Shown: positions 17,878 through 27,608, counted from the stretch's first letter. The stretch: DNA of 64,000 nt from Cytobacillus oceanisediminis (GCF_007830235.1 NZ_VLKI01000001.1:555481-619480), one strand, 5' to 3'. A program made the numbers and translations. Notes: a model not told the origin generated them from the sequence alone.

Positions 17878-19479
17878 TTAATTTTCAATATCTCTTTTAT
17901 TAAAACCAATGAAACCTAATAATGACAGAGCAACTGAAATGATGCTCAACACTATTAACGGCATAATCGAAAATTCTTCCACTGGCGCTTGCGGAACATG
18001 GCCAAAAGGAGAAAGATTGCCGATCCAATCAGAGAATCGAAATAAACTACCGAAATACAAGACAACAAACGAATAAAAAACATAGAGCCAGATTAGGCTG
18101 GTCAGCTTAGGGAAATACCCAATAAGGGAGACTGCCGCACTGATCATGACGAGCATAGCAGGATAATAAGAAAGTGCTGCTCCATATATCATGCCAAATG
18201 ACAAACCTTCTTCGATTGCCGCTGTTCCTGCAGACCATAGACCAAACGCTGCGAGAGAGATCATTAAAAATCCGTTGATCACAGCGATCCCTAAGTAACT
18301 GCCTAATAATTCAGTCCGTGAGACTGCCCTTCCCAAAAGATGAATGATTCTCTCTTTCTTCTCCTCTCCACACAGCTTATTCATGGCCATAACAGGAGGA
18401 ACCGTTGCCATTAAAGAGATGACAATCATCAGCATCGGTATAAATTGCTCAGTCAGTGTCAGCCCTTCTTTTGTCTGAAGAAGCTGTTTCATCATTTCGT
18501 TATTCGAAAAAAAGGACTCCAAATCTCCTAAAATAGAACCATATGAAGCCCCTAACACATACATTCCGATCGCCCATGCAATGGTTCCGGTCTTTTGCAG
18601 CCTTAATGCAAGCCCTAAGGGACTTTGGAGGAAACGCGAAGCATACCTTCTGCCAGGTTTCGATGGAAGGAAGCCGCTTTCTAAGTCACGAATCGCATTT
18701 AGATAATTTGCTAATGCATAAAGGAGAGCAGATACCACAATCATTAAAACAATCGGCATCCAATTATTCGCAGAATACACCTCTGCTTTCGTCACCCATC
18801 CTAAAGGGGAAAGCCAGGAAAGAGATTCATCCGTCACATCTGTAATGGCTCGAATAAGGTAAGCCATCAGCAGTAAAGCAATGGAATAGCCAACTGTTCC
18901 GCGTGAAGTTTCCGTTAACTGTGCAAAAACTGCTGTAACACCCGCAAAAAATAGACCTGCTGCTCCTAACGCTGCACCATAAAGCAGCGACCCTTCCAGA
19001 TCCATGCTTTCGAATCCAAGGGCGTAGAGGCCAAAACCGTTGATTAATGCTAAAACGGCACATATGCCAGTTATCACGATGAAGGCTGAATTTAGGTACG
19101 AAAGCCGACCGGTTGGTAAAGACCTGATCATTTCCAGACGGCCTTCTTCCTCATCTGCTCTTGTGTGCCGACTGACAAGTAAAATACTCATCAGCCCTAC
19201 AACCACTGCAGTCATTAACAGCATTTGATGTGCTGTCATTGCCCCAAGCGTATAATTTTCTAAATCACCCGGACCAACCATCGCAGTCATTGCAGGGTTA
19301 ACCATGGTTTGAGCCATCACATCACGTTCCTGTTGAGAACCATACATTTCACTAAATGCGATAGGCACAACAATTGTAAAAAAAGTTAAGCCCAATAACC
19401 ATAAAGGTGCTCGTATCCGATCAAGCCTGAGAATGAATAGAGAAAGATGTGCCGTATTGGCCATTAATTTACCAGCCAT
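17878..19479 (-). CDS. ABC-2 exporter permease (antibiotic-export type)
   Basis: The protein has 533 residues with about twelve hydrophobic segments in two halves (about 25-270 and 300-530), as in permeases annotated as exporters of polyketide or tetronasin-type antibiotics (COG3559-like). The block LLVSRHTRADEEEGRLEMIR is typical of that group. It overlaps the ATPase gene by ATGA (19479), so the two are translationally coupled. The divergent TetR gene next door probably represses the pair. The natural substrate is unknown. Confidence 0.85.
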   Translation of the reverse strand: MAGKLMANTAHLSLFILRLDRIRAPLWLLGLTFFTIVVPIAFSEMYGSQQERDVMAQTMVNPAMTAMVGPGDLENYTLGAMTAHQMLLMTAVVVGLMSILLVSRHTRADEEEGRLEMIRSLPTGRLSYLNSAFIVITGICAVLALINGFGLYALGFESMDLEGSLLYGAALGAAGLFFAGVTAVFAQLTETSRGTVGYSIALLLMAYLIRAITDVTDESLSWLSPLGWVTKAEVYSANNWMPIVLMIVVSALLYALANYLNAIRDLESGFLPSKPGRRYASRFLQSPLGLALRLQKTGTIAWAIGMYVLGASYGSILGDLESFFSNNEMMKQLLQTKEGLTLTEQFIPMLMIVISLMATVPPVMAMNKLCGEEKKERIIHLLGRAVSRTELLGSYLGIAVINGFLMISLAAFGLWSAGTAAIEEGLSFGMIYGAALSYYPAMLVMISAAVSLIGYFPKLTSLIWLYVFYSFVVLYFGSLFRFSDWIGNLSPFGHVPQAPVEEFSIMPLIVLSIISVALSLLGFIGFNKRDIEN

Positions 19480-20387
19480 CAGTGTTTACCTCCCGCTGCT
19501 GTACCCTCTGATCCTTCATAATGGCGCATAAACAAGTCTTCTAAAGTTGGCGGTGAACTTACAAACTTTAAGATCCCAAATTGGCTGATATGTTTAATGA
19601 CACCGTCTATTTGCTCTGAATCGGCCTGAAAAGAAAGTCCCTGTTCATTTTCCTGTAGGTCATAAATGCCTTTTATCTCATTAAGTCCTATAATTGGCTG
19701 TTTAGTTTCAACAAGCATTTGGGTCCGTGTTAAATGGCGCAGCTCGCTTAATGATCCCGTTTCAATTATTTTTCCTTGGCGAATGATGCTGACACGGTCA
19801 CACAGCTTTTCCACCTCTGATAGAATATGGCTGGAAAGCAAAACACTTTTCCCTTGTCTTTTAACATCCATTACACATTCCTGAAATACTTTCTCCATTA
19901 AAGGGTCAAGACCAGATGTAGGTTCATCTAATATATAAAGGTCTGCATCAGACGAAAAGGCAGCAACTAAAGCAACCTTTTGCCGATTTCCTTTGGAATA
20001 GGTTCTGCATTTCTTGGTTGGATCTAAATCAAATTTTTGAATGAGCTCTTCCCGTCTCGCCTTATTCTTGGTTCCATTCAATTTTAAAAATAAATCGATT
20101 ACTTCTCCGCCGGTTAAGTTCGGCCATAAATTCACATCACCAGGTACATAGGCTACTTTTTTATGAATCTCAACAGCGTCACTCCAGGCATCTTTTCCAA
20201 AAATCCTGACCTCTCCGCCTGTCGCCTTTAAGATCCCAAGCAATACTTTTATAGTCGTAGATTTACCGGCACCATTGGGGCCAATAAATCCTAAAACTTC
20301 ACCCTTCGTTACTTCAAGATCAATCCCTTTCAAAATGTGCGCTTTTCCAAAATTCTTCGTCAAATTTTTCACCTGAATAACTGACAA
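19479..20387 (-). CDS. ABC exporter ATP-binding protein
   Basis: This is the ATPase partner of the ABC-2 permease. It is 302 residues with Walker A GPNGAGKSTTIK (about 36-47), a signature-like YSKGNRQKVALVAAF (classic LSGGQ replaced by YSKGN, common in drug/Na-type exporters), Walker B DLYILDEPTSGLD and the switch His in LLSSHI. A C-terminal domain of about 90 residues is typical of exporter ATPases. The start is TTG 20387 behind AGGAGGGG. Confidence 0.9.
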   Translation of the reverse strand: MSVIQVKNLTKNFGKAHILKGIDLEVTKGEVLGFIGPNGAGKSTTIKVLLGILKATGGEVRIFGKDAWSDAVEIHKKVAYVPGDVNLWPNLTGGEVIDLFLKLNGTKNKARREELIQKFDLDPTKKCRTYSKGNRQKVALVAAFSSDADLYILDEPTSGLDPLMEKVFQECVMDVKRQGKSVLLSSHILSEVEKLCDRVSIIRQGKIIETGSLSELRHLTRTQMLVETKQPIIGLNEIKGIYDLQENEQGLSFQADSEQIDGVIKHISQFGILKFVSSPPTLEDLFMRHYEGSEGTAAGGKH

Positions 20388-20470
20388 GCCGTTCCCCTCC
20401 TACAAAATGAATTTAATGAATGATTTTTATTTATTTTATTCACAATATAAACATTTGTTGTGATTTCGTC

Positions 20471-20514
20471 AATATGTTTTGAATAAATTTATTTGAGTTT
20501 ATTCAAAACATATT
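20471..20514. promoter_or_regulatory. Perfect 17-bp inverted repeat, putative TetR operator
   Basis: AATATGTTTTGAATAAA (20471-20487) and its exact inverse TTTATTCAAAACATATT (20498-20514) are separated by 10 bp. It lies between the divergent ABC exporter and TetR genes, where an autoregulating TetR repressor would bind. Confidence 0.75.
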
Positions 20515-20539
20515 TTATGATGAATGAGAGGTGAGTTTA

Positions 20540-21142
20540 TTGGACGGGTATCAACTACGTACCGAGAAGAAAAAAGAACAAATTCAAAAAGCAGCACTGG
20601 AGCTATTTAAAGACCTTGGCATTGAAAAAGTAAGCCTTGCCGAGATAGCCAGGAAAGCCAAAGTATCTCCTGTCACTATATATAATCATTTTGGGACGAA
20701 AGATGAATTAGTAAAAAACGTTGTTCACACTTTTCTGCAAAAAGAGTGGAATAGCAGATTAGAAACCATTCAGCAAGAGGACTTATCGTTCCCTGAAAAA
20801 GTTGAAAAGCTGATCCTGGATACAGCAACTGTTAGCGGGATAAACCCGGATTTTCTTAATAAATTAGTTGAGAGCAATCCTGAGTTGGAACAGTTAATTC
20901 AAGACTTTTTTAAAGCGCGAATGAAATATATTATTTGCTTTTTTGAAGAGGGGAAACAGCTAGGGTATGTCGATCCCGATATCTCAACAGAATCAATAAT
21001 GGTGTATCTAAATATCTTACAAAATGCAGCTAAAGATCTTCTTTTTTATAATGAAAGCAGTAAAAATTCGAAATTAGGAGAAGATTTATCCAGACTCTTT
21101 TTTTATGGGTTATTAAAAAAGCCTAACAGTGACGATCAATAA
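20540..21142 (+). CDS. TetR-family transcriptional regulator
   Basis: This is a 200-residue repressor. The N-terminal HTH (QIQKAALELFKDLGIEKVSL, then AEIARKAKVSPVTIYNHFGT) is typical of TetR. The C-terminal half is a helical ligand domain with no clear family. I choose TTG 20540 because AGGTGA lies 5 nt upstream; a GTG at 20531 overlaps that ribosome site. It is divergent from the ABC exporter, and the perfect palindrome between them makes it the likely repressor of both. Confidence 0.9.
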   Translation: MDGYQLRTEKKKEQIQKAALELFKDLGIEKVSLAEIARKAKVSPVTIYNHFGTKDELVKNVVHTFLQKEWNSRLETIQQEDLSFPEKVEKLILDTATVSGINPDFLNKLVESNPELEQLIQDFFKARMKYIICFFEEGKQLGYVDPDISTESIMVYLNILQNAAKDLLFYNESSKNSKLGEDLSRLFFYGLLKKPNSDDQ

Positions 21143-21227
21143 ATTTGAAAGTTTGTTAAACCCGTTAAATTAAATACAATCCACTTGTTAAAAAACTATA
21201 AACATGAAAGTATTTATTTACATAAAA

Positions 21228-21260
21228 AAAACCGGCCTTTCTAAATGAAAAGGCCGGTTT
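21228..21260. terminator. Bidirectional terminator
   Basis: The stem AAACCGGCCTTT/AAAGGCCGGTTT has a loop of about 8 nt. The T-run is strong on the minus strand (eight T), where it ends the Rrf2 remnant, and weaker on the plus strand after the TetR gene. Confidence 0.8.
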
Positions 21261-21404
21261 AACTTGTGTCAATCAATATTTTAAGACTGTTAACAACACA
21301 GTCCCCCTGTTAAGCAAACAGATAAAGAAAATGCTTGAACAGCCATGGGATTAAACTGTAACACTTTTTATAATAATTTGATCAACGGAAGGCTATACCC
21401 TCCC

Positions 21405-21818
21405 TCATTTTTCTTCATTGATAAGCTGAACGATATCTTTAATGGTATAGTGCTTTAAATATTCCCCCAAATGTTCTTCAGCACCTAAAAAAATGTCAAA
21501 TAGAACTCTTTGCATATTTTCACCCACCACACACGCTTCATTTGATTCAGGATACTTTGGCTGCAATGAACCCTCAGAAGTGATCTAATAGATTTCCCAG
21601 AGATTCACATCCTCTAAATCCCGAGCATAAAAAAAACCGCCGCCTATACCTTCTTTTGATTTTAAAAATCCGTGCTTTTTTAACAAACTGAGGACTTTAC
21701 GTATGCGGACTGGATGGACGCCTGCTCTTTCTGAAATAGAATCACTTGTTGACATACAGTCCAGCTGCAGTAAAAGATAAGTTAAACTTTGAATCGCAAG
21801 AGTAAAGTCACTATTCAT
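21405..21818 (-). pseudogene. Rrf2-family regulator interrupted by one TAG codon
   Basis: From ATG 21818 (AGGAG 7 nt upstream) the frame reads MNSDFTLAIQSLTYLLLQLD, an Rrf2 winged-helix protein. The recognition region (ERAGVHPVRIRKVLSLLKKH) and wing (GIGGGFFYARDLEDVNLWEIY) follow. At 21585-21587 a TAG stands where Rrf2 proteins usually have Gln. The same frame then continues to 21405 with sensible sequence (NMQRVLFDIFLGAEEHLGEY). No cysteine cluster of the NsrR/IscR type is seen, so it resembles the YwnA group. The shortened 77-residue product would keep the DNA-binding half. Confidence 0.8.
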
Positions 21819-21878
21819 GGCCAGACTCCTAGAATTGATAACTGATTGATAAATTTTGTGAATCATAATTATTGTACG

Positions 21879-21898
21879 GTAATACTCAGTGTTACAGT
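21879..21898. promoter_or_regulatory. Palindrome upstream of the rrf2 gene
   Basis: GTAATAC-TCA-GTGTTAC, followed by AGTT, lies about 60 bp before the rrf2 start. It resembles two palindromes in front of the neighbouring spx-like gene, as expected for a shared Rrf2 site. Confidence 0.5.
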
Positions 21899-21914
21899 TC
21901 AGATTGTCATGAAT

Positions 21915-22310
21915 CTAATTGGCAGCTTTTTTCCATTCATTGTAAGAGAATGTGCGAAGTTTCCTTGGAATGAAACTGCGAATTTCTTCCTCGTTATAGC
22001 CAACCTGTAATCTTTTTTCATCCTGGATAATGGGCCGGCGCAACATTTGCGGGTTTTCTATTATTAATTTATACAACTCTTGGAGCGGCAAAGACTCAAT
22101 ACTTACGTTTAACTCCTGAAAAGCTTTTGACTTGGTTGAGATTATCTCATCTGTTCCATTTTCCGTCAGGCGAAGAATAGATTTTAGCTCATCCACTGTA
22201 AGCGGGTCTGTTATTATGTTTCTTTCAATATAATCAATTTGATGTTCCTCCAGCCAGGCCCTTGCTTTTCGGCAGGATCCGCAACTAGATGTTATATACA
22301 AGTTCACCAT
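21915..22310 (-). CDS. Spx-family regulator (Spx paralogue)
   Basis: Spx proteins bind the RNA polymerase alpha subunit and redirect transcription under thiol stress. This product has exactly the 131-residue length of Bacillus Spx when started at ATG 22310 (AAGGAG upstream). The redox switch is Cys10-Cys13 ([11 protein letters not shown]). The blocks [20 protein letters not shown] and [20 protein letters not shown] are the conserved ArsC/Spx core. The tail ([10 protein letters not shown]) differs from standard Spx (...RLAN), so it may be a second copy beside a housekeeping spx elsewhere. It shares palindromic upstream sites with the Rrf2 gene. Confidence 0.85.
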   Translation of the reverse strand: MVNLYITSSCGSCRKARAWLEEHQIDYIERNIITDPLTVDELKSILRLTENGTDEIISTKSKAFQELNVSIESLPLQELYKLIIENPQMLRRPIIQDEKRLQVGYNEEEIRSFIPRKLRTFSYNEWKKAAN

Positions 22311-22626
22311 ACTACTTACACTCCTTAAAGTTTTTTCTTTTATGCATATGAAAACAGAATGCTGAATGTTCATCCTAACAACTTATAATGTAATAAAAAA
22401 TATTACAGTTAAGATAAAAAAATGTAGATTTAAGTCAATTACAAAAATGTTATAAATCAAGATTTCTGAGTTTATACTGTAATATTAATATTTACAGTTA
22501 TTTAAGTCAATATATTTTTTATGAATTATGGTGTCATTCCATTCAACAATCAAGGTGAAGAAGATTAAAATAAGATGCTCATAGTAAAAACAGACACTTA
22601 TCTTTTACAGATAAGCCCACGTTTGT
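22311..22626. other. Upstream region of spx-like gene with two palindromes
   Basis: It holds TGTAATA-AAAAA-TATTACA (22389-22407) and ACTGTAATATTAATATTTACAGT (22476-22498). Both contain TGTAA/TTACA half-sites also seen before rrf2. A short hairpin CTTATCT/AGATAAG (about 22596-22613) may end the peptidase E transcript. Confidence 0.55.
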
Positions 22627-23325
22627 TTAAAAAAATCCTAAGTATTCAGTGTCCAGTTCAATCTCTTCGACTGCTTTATCGTAATGGACTTTATATGCCT
22701 TAGCGTTGGGTCTTGAGGTTACTATTTTACTAATCTCTTCTTCTATATAATGAATAGCAACTCCATCATCTGCAGCTAATCCAGGTTTTATTTTATTAGA
22801 AGCCAAAAGTTCATGATAAGAAGGTCTTCTATCCGTTTCACCATCGTAATGAGGGCAATTACTTCCTTTTAAAAAACCTAAGCACTTTAATGGTTCGAGT
22901 TTATCGCCATAGGAATCCGTAACCCCTTCTTCAAACCAGCAAATGGAACCTGCACTGATGCCTGCCAACACTATTCCTTGTTCCCATGCCTTTTTCATGA
23001 TCTTATCTAATCCCCATTCTTTCCATAAAGCTAATAAATTCTTTGTATTTCCACCACCCACATAAATGATATCTTTTTCTAATACAAATCCCTCTAAATC
23101 TCTTGTAGGCGGTTTAAATAATGATAGATGTGAAGGCTGGCTCTTTTGTTTTTCAAAAAAGTCATAAAACCATTTTATACATATATCTGAATCTCCAGTT
23201 GCAGTAGGAACATAACAGATTTTGGGGTTTGGTTTACGTGACTGATTTAAGATATATAGATCTAATAAAGGATTCTCTGGTTCCATAGAGAATCCCCCGC
23301 CTCCAAGAGCAATTATTTGCCGCAT
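22627..23325 (-). CDS. Peptidase E (Ser dipeptidase, family S51)
   Basis: This is a cytoplasmic serine peptidase of the PepE/cyanophycinase family that cleaves Asp-X dipeptides. It has 232 residues. The nucleophile is Ser124 in LAGISAGSICW, the GGGNTKNLL oxyanion block is at about 90-98, and the LAADDGVA and NCPHYDGE blocks are conserved. The start is ATG 23325 with AAGGAATTGGGAA upstream. It appears monocistronic. Confidence 0.88.
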   Translation of the reverse strand: MRQIIALGGGGFSMEPENPLLDLYILNQSRKPNPKICYVPTATGDSDICIKWFYDFFEKQKSQPSHLSLFKPPTRDLEGFVLEKDIIYVGGGNTKNLLALWKEWGLDKIMKKAWEQGIVLAGISAGSICWFEEGVTDSYGDKLEPLKCLGFLKGSNCPHYDGETDRRPSYHELLASNKIKPGLAADDGVAIHYIEEEISKIVTSRPNAKAYKVHYDKAVEEIELDTEYLGFF

Positions 23326-23533
23326 ATTCCCAATTCCTTTCTAATTTATGATTGATCATTATTCTACTTAAGTTATGATGGTTCCTTTTAAGTTATGAAG
23401 GTTCTTTCTTCAACTAAACTACTTGAGTTTAATAAAAACCTTCAAACAAAAAATGGTCTTATTGGATCAGCACACCCTAATACTTTAAATACAATTCCCA
23501 GCTCACATTTGTTAATTTACACCGAAGATCAAT

Positions 23534-23573
23534 AAAAAAGGTATCAAAATCATTGCGATTTGATACCCTTTTT
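23534..23573 (-). terminator. Terminator of the sucrose operon
   Basis: AAAAAGGGTATCAAATC/GATTTTGATACCTTTTTT has a 4-nt loop and T-run on the minus strand, 40 bp after the fructokinase stop. Confidence 0.88.
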
Positions 23574-23613
23574 GCTAGGAGATATTTTGTTTTGGATTCT
23601 AACACCGAGCCAG

Positions 23614-24585
23614 TTATTGTACTTCTAAAAGCCTTGTAATTTGTTCCTTATTGGGCAATGCAGAAATGGCCCCTTTTCCTGTCGCAGTTAAAGCACCGCT
23701 CGCATTTGCAAATTGAAGGATTTCGCTATGCTGCTCTGTCAGAACATTTATTAAACTGCCCGGAGTCGCTTTGGCTTCAAGCAGTTTAAACAAAAACCCG
23801 CCGATAAACGCATCACCAGCACCCGTAGTGTCCTGGACATCTACCGTGTATCCTGATGATTCCCATTTATTGTCCTTGATGTAAAGATCCGCACCTGCAG
23901 CACCTTTCGTGTAAACGACAGTCTGAACATCTCCGGTAAATAAAGAAGCAATAGCCTCCTCTACCCTGCTGATTCCCGTAATGAATTCCAGTTCTTCATC
24001 CGAAACCTTAACGATATGTGCGTCTGGCAGGAATTCAAGAATGGCAGCCCTGCAATCCGCGGGATTATCCCATAGCGGGAGTCTGACATTGGGATCAAAG
24101 CTAATGAGGCCACCCTTTTCCTTCATTAATTCAACTGCTCTTTTATGGGCCAGTTTCATCGGGCTTTCCACGAGGTCGACAGAGCAGAAATGAAGGATAT
24201 CTCCTTCACTAAACCAGTCTGGATGAATCTCTTCCTCCTCAAAAAGCAGGTCTGAAGATGGTTTGCGGTAAAAAGAGAAATCCCGCTCCCCGTTTTCTTT
24301 TAGGGAAACAAAGGCTAGCCCTGTATTTGCTTCTTTTGTGCGAAAGATTTTATCTGTTTCCACGCCAGCATTTTGAAGCTGTTCGATTAAAAAATCGCCG
24401 AATGCATCCTTACCAAGCTTGGTAATCATAGATGCTTCGTGTCCATACATTGCCACAGCTGCCGCAACATTTGCCGGTGCCCCTCCTGGAGCGCGTTCAA
24501 ACGTAACAACATCCTTTAACGCGGCCCCCTTTTGCTGAGGGATAAAATCTATTAATACTTCACCGATTGAGTATAGTTTTGTCAT
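23614..24585 (-). CDS. scrK: Fructokinase, PfkB/ribokinase family
   Basis: It phosphorylates the fructose released from sucrose-6-phosphate. It has 323 residues. N-terminal PfkB signature YSIGEVLIDFIPQQ and GGAPANVAAAVAMYG bind the sugar, and DTTGAGDAFIGGFLFKLLE (near residue 250) contains the catalytic Asp and anion hole. ATG 24585 is chosen because AAGGGTGA lies just upstream; the start sits inside a junction where the frame overlaps the end of the hydrolase gene. It is third in scrA-scrB-scrK. Confidence 0.9.
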   Translation of the reverse strand: MTKLYSIGEVLIDFIPQQKGAALKDVVTFERAPGGAPANVAAAVAMYGHEASMITKLGKDAFGDFLIEQLQNAGVETDKIFRTKEANTGLAFVSLKENGERDFSFYRKPSSDLLFEEEEIHPDWFSEGDILHFCSVDLVESPMKLAHKRAVELMKEKGGLISFDPNVRLPLWDNPADCRAAILEFLPDAHIVKVSDEELEFITGISRVEEAIASLFTGDVQTVVYTKGAAGADLYIKDNKWESSGYTVDVQDTTGAGDAFIGGFLFKLLEAKATPGSLINVLTEQHSEILQFANASGALTATGKGAISALPNKEQITRLLEVQ

Positions 24586-24595
24586 CTTCTCACCC

Positions 24596-26086
24596 TTAAC
24601 GTGTAATTCCATTGTTTAGCTCATGCTTTGTATAGCTGCAGCTTATTACTCCATCGCTAAAAATTTTGATTCCTTTTGAATCTTTCTTAGGGAATACTCT
24701 TACTGTGAACGCTACTTCGCCATCATTAATAAAAATCTCGGCAATGCTATGATCGACAAACACTTGCACCTTAACATTGTCTTCAATTTTAAGCTCGGAG
24801 CTTCTAACGAAACCATATTCCCCGCCAAAAGCCGACTCGAATTTTTCCCGGTTCAAACTTACTGTTTGTTTAACACGGTCAAACTCAAGCAAAAGCCCTT
24901 CTGTTTCAGATGAAAACAATTCAATCCCAAACTTGTTGGCTTCCACTGAGTCAATAACAAACTCAAATTCATGCTGCCCGATCCCCTGATCAATAACCTT
25001 GTTTCCTTCTGCCATTGCAGCCTCGCTAGTTTGCGAGTTTTCCCGAAGCTGCTTTAACGCGTCTGCAGGCCTTTGAACCAGCTTGCCCTCCACAATATCA
25101 AGCTCCCTCGGGATCGATAGGCAATGCGCCCAATCTTCCTTGTCACTTGGGTAATCGATTTCACCCATACCAGCCCAGGCAATTAATAGGCGCTCATTGT
25201 TTTTTCCTGCAAAGGATTGCGGGGCATAGAAGTCAAAGCCTTTTTCCAGCTCCTGATAATGTTCAACTTCAAACTTTAAAGCATCGATATCCAGCTTTCC
25301 CATTACATAGATGGCATTATAAAGATTATGGTAATCATGCCCCTTTGCATTTAATCCTTGTGGCGAGAAGACCATCACATCTTTGCCATTCAGTTCAAAG
25401 TAATCTGGGCACTCCAGCATATATACGGATTCAGGAAAACCAATCTGTATATCCAGTTCGCCTTTGAATGACCATTCGATTGCATTCTCTGATTCGTAAA
25501 CAATAATAGCTCCCGTTAACTCCGTTCGCTGCGCACCCAAAAGCATATAGTAGCGGCCGTTCTTTTCAAACACCTTTGGATCCCGGACATGACCGGTGTA
25601 TCCCGCTGGTACACCTTCAATAACCGGGTTTTTTTCATATTTTTGAATGTTCCCATCCTTTTCCATTATGGCCAGGCACTGGTTCGCAGATCTTTCCTCT
25701 GCACTGAATTTAACATTGCCTGTGTAATACAAGTATAGCTTTCCATCGACTTCAAGAGAAGCGCCAGAGTACACGCCATGGGATTCATAATCCTCAACCG
25801 GGACAAGTGCAACCGGCAGCCGCTCCCAATTGACAAGATCAGCTGATTTCACATGGGCCCAGTGCTTCATCCCGTGCATCGCACTAAACGGGTACCACTG
25901 ATAAAAGACATGGAACTCCCCATTAAAATAAGCAAGTCCGTTTGGATCATTGATCAGTCCATACTGAGGATGAATATGAAAAGCCGGTTTCCAGTCAGAG
26001 TGTATCGATTTTTCTCTAAGTTCTTCTAACTCATTTTCCTTCGCTTCAAATATCGTTCTATATTTAGCTTCTGTATATCTTGCCAT
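24596..26086 (-). CDS. scrB: Sucrose-6-phosphate hydrolase (GH32)
   Basis: It cleaves sucrose-6-phosphate, delivered by the PTS, into glucose-6-phosphate and fructose. It has 496 residues from ATG 26086 (GGAGAGG upstream): a five-bladed propeller, then a beta-sandwich. The three GH32 carboxylates can be seen: nucleophile Asp47 in GLINDPNG, the RDP block in GHVRDPKVFEK, and the acid/base Glu in YMLECPDYFEL. It is the middle gene of the scr operon, 58 bp after the permease gene. Confidence 0.93.
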   Translation of the reverse strand: MARYTEAKYRTIFEAKENELEELREKSIHSDWKPAFHIHPQYGLINDPNGLAYFNGEFHVFYQWYPFSAMHGMKHWAHVKSADLVNWERLPVALVPVEDYESHGVYSGASLEVDGKLYLYYTGNVKFSAEERSANQCLAIMEKDGNIQKYEKNPVIEGVPAGYTGHVRDPKVFEKNGRYYMLLGAQRTELTGAIIVYESENAIEWSFKGELDIQIGFPESVYMLECPDYFELNGKDVMVFSPQGLNAKGHDYHNLYNAIYVMGKLDIDALKFEVEHYQELEKGFDFYAPQSFAGKNNERLLIAWAGMGEIDYPSDKEDWAHCLSIPRELDIVEGKLVQRPADALKQLRENSQTSEAAMAEGNKVIDQGIGQHEFEFVIDSVEANKFGIELFSSETEGLLLEFDRVKQTVSLNREKFESAFGGEYGFVRSSELKIEDNVKVQVFVDHSIAEIFINDGEVAFTVRVFPKKDSKGIKIFSDGVISCSYTKHELNNGITR

Positions 26087-26143
26087 AGTATGGATCCTCT
26101 CCCGCAAAAATAGAGATGAGAGGAATTTCTACCTCCCATTCTA

Positions 26144-27580
26144 TTAATCTAAGTTTGGCTTTTTCACTTTAAAGTAAACTATTGTTAAAATCGCTCCGAC
26201 AGCCAGCGCCAACACATTCGCCATTACATAATGAAGATGCCCGCTGCCCTGTGCCGCGACAATCGCAAATCCAGGGATGGCAGTTGCGCCAAATCCAAGC
26301 GCTTTGATTCCAGTAAGGTATACATAAGCTCCCCCAATGGCGCCCCCGATGCATCCCATGATGAGGGGGAACCTATATTTCACGTTAACACCAAAGAGTG
26401 CCGGTTCAGAAATTCCGAACAAAGTAGAACCAAATGCTGAAATGCCAATTTGTTTTGCTTTATCATTTTTCCATAGAGCCAGAGTATAACCAAGTACAGC
26501 ACCACCCTGTCCCATCAACGCAACAGACATAAGCGGCATGATAAAGTTAGACCCTGTATCTGCTATCAGCTGGGCTTCTACTGCCCCAATGACATGGTGA
26601 AGACCTGTAATAACAATCACCTGCTGAATGCCTGCGAACAGCATGAAACCGACAATGCCAAGATTTTCAACGGACCACATGAGTCCTGAAATGATGCCAT
26701 CCGACAGTAAACGTCCAAATGGTCCAATGGCAGAGAATAATAGAAAACCAGAAATAACGATAGTTAAAAATGGTGCCAGGAAAAGCTTTATTATATCCGG
26801 TACTTTTCTGCTGAAAAACTGGTCAAGCTTCGCTACGACAAGACCCATCAATAGTGCAATGATAATACCGCCCTGGAAAGCAACAAGTGAAACCTTTAAG
26901 CCAAACAAGCTGATTACTTCAGGTTCAACCGTTCCATTTCCAACCAAATAAGCGTTTGCAAGATCGGGGTGAAGCATGATCGCACCCAGTACTAAACCGA
27001 GAACCGGGTTGCCACCGAAACGTTTGGTAGCTGAATACACAACAAGTAATGGCAGAATCGTAAAGATACCCGTAGACATGATGGAAATAAAGCGGTTAAA
27101 GCCTGCGATAGCAGGATACATTTCTACAACTGACTGTGACCCGAATATTCCCTCCTGACTAAGAAGACCCGTCACACCCATTAAAAGTGCCGCAGCCAGA
27201 AGCCCTGGAATAATTTCAACAAACACATCGGAAAGCGCCTTGATTCCTCTATGGAATGCATTTTGCTTCTGGGCAGATTGCTGTTTTACATCGCCAAGTG
27301 ACATTCCGGAAATTCCTGCTTCCTCAGTAAATACTGCATAAACATCGTTAACCGTTCCCGCTCCAAAAATAATTTGCAGCTGGTCACCGGCTACAAACGA
27401 CCCTTTAACATAATCAAGCTGGCCAATCGCCTTGGTGTCAGCCAGTGAATGGTCTTTAAGTACTAATCGCAGCCTTGTCGCACAATGGGCTGCCCCCTGC
27501 AGATTTTCTTTACCGCCTATTAATCTTATTATCTCTTTGACTGTAGGCAGGTATTTGGACTTTATATTTGAATTAGCCAT
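26144..27580 (-). CDS. scrA: PTS sucrose-specific EIIBC component
   Basis: This membrane permease takes up and phosphorylates sucrose. It has 478 residues. The EIIB domain (about 1-90) carries the phosphocysteine in QGAAHCATRLRLVLKD. The EIIC domain (about 110-460) has about ten hydrophobic helices with GISEPALFGVNVKYRFPLI and ITGLHHVIGAVEAQL. There is no EIIA domain, so a glucose-type EIIA must be borrowed. It is the first gene of the operon, preceded by three palindromic operators and a cre site. Confidence 0.93.
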   Translation of the reverse strand: MANSNIKSKYLPTVKEIIRLIGGKENLQGAAHCATRLRLVLKDHSLADTKAIGQLDYVKGSFVAGDQLQIIFGAGTVNDVYAVFTEEAGISGMSLGDVKQQSAQKQNAFHRGIKALSDVFVEIIPGLLAAALLMGVTGLLSQEGIFGSQSVVEMYPAIAGFNRFISIMSTGIFTILPLLVVYSATKRFGGNPVLGLVLGAIMLHPDLANAYLVGNGTVEPEVISLFGLKVSLVAFQGGIIIALLMGLVVAKLDQFFSRKVPDIIKLFLAPFLTIVISGFLLFSAIGPFGRLLSDGIISGLMWSVENLGIVGFMLFAGIQQVIVITGLHHVIGAVEAQLIADTGSNFIMPLMSVALMGQGGAVLGYTLALWKNDKAKQIGISAFGSTLFGISEPALFGVNVKYRFPLIMGCIGGAIGGAYVYLTGIKALGFGATAIPGFAIVAAQGSGHLHYVMANVLALAVGAILTIVYFKVKKPNLD

Positions 27581-27608
27581 CTCTCTAATTCCTCCCCTTA
27601 GCTTCTTC

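Noticed and set aside
17572..17919. 115-codon plus-strand ORF
   Set aside because: The opposite strand carries ordered protein-like blocks of a decayed gene, and the ORF overlaps the exporter permease end.
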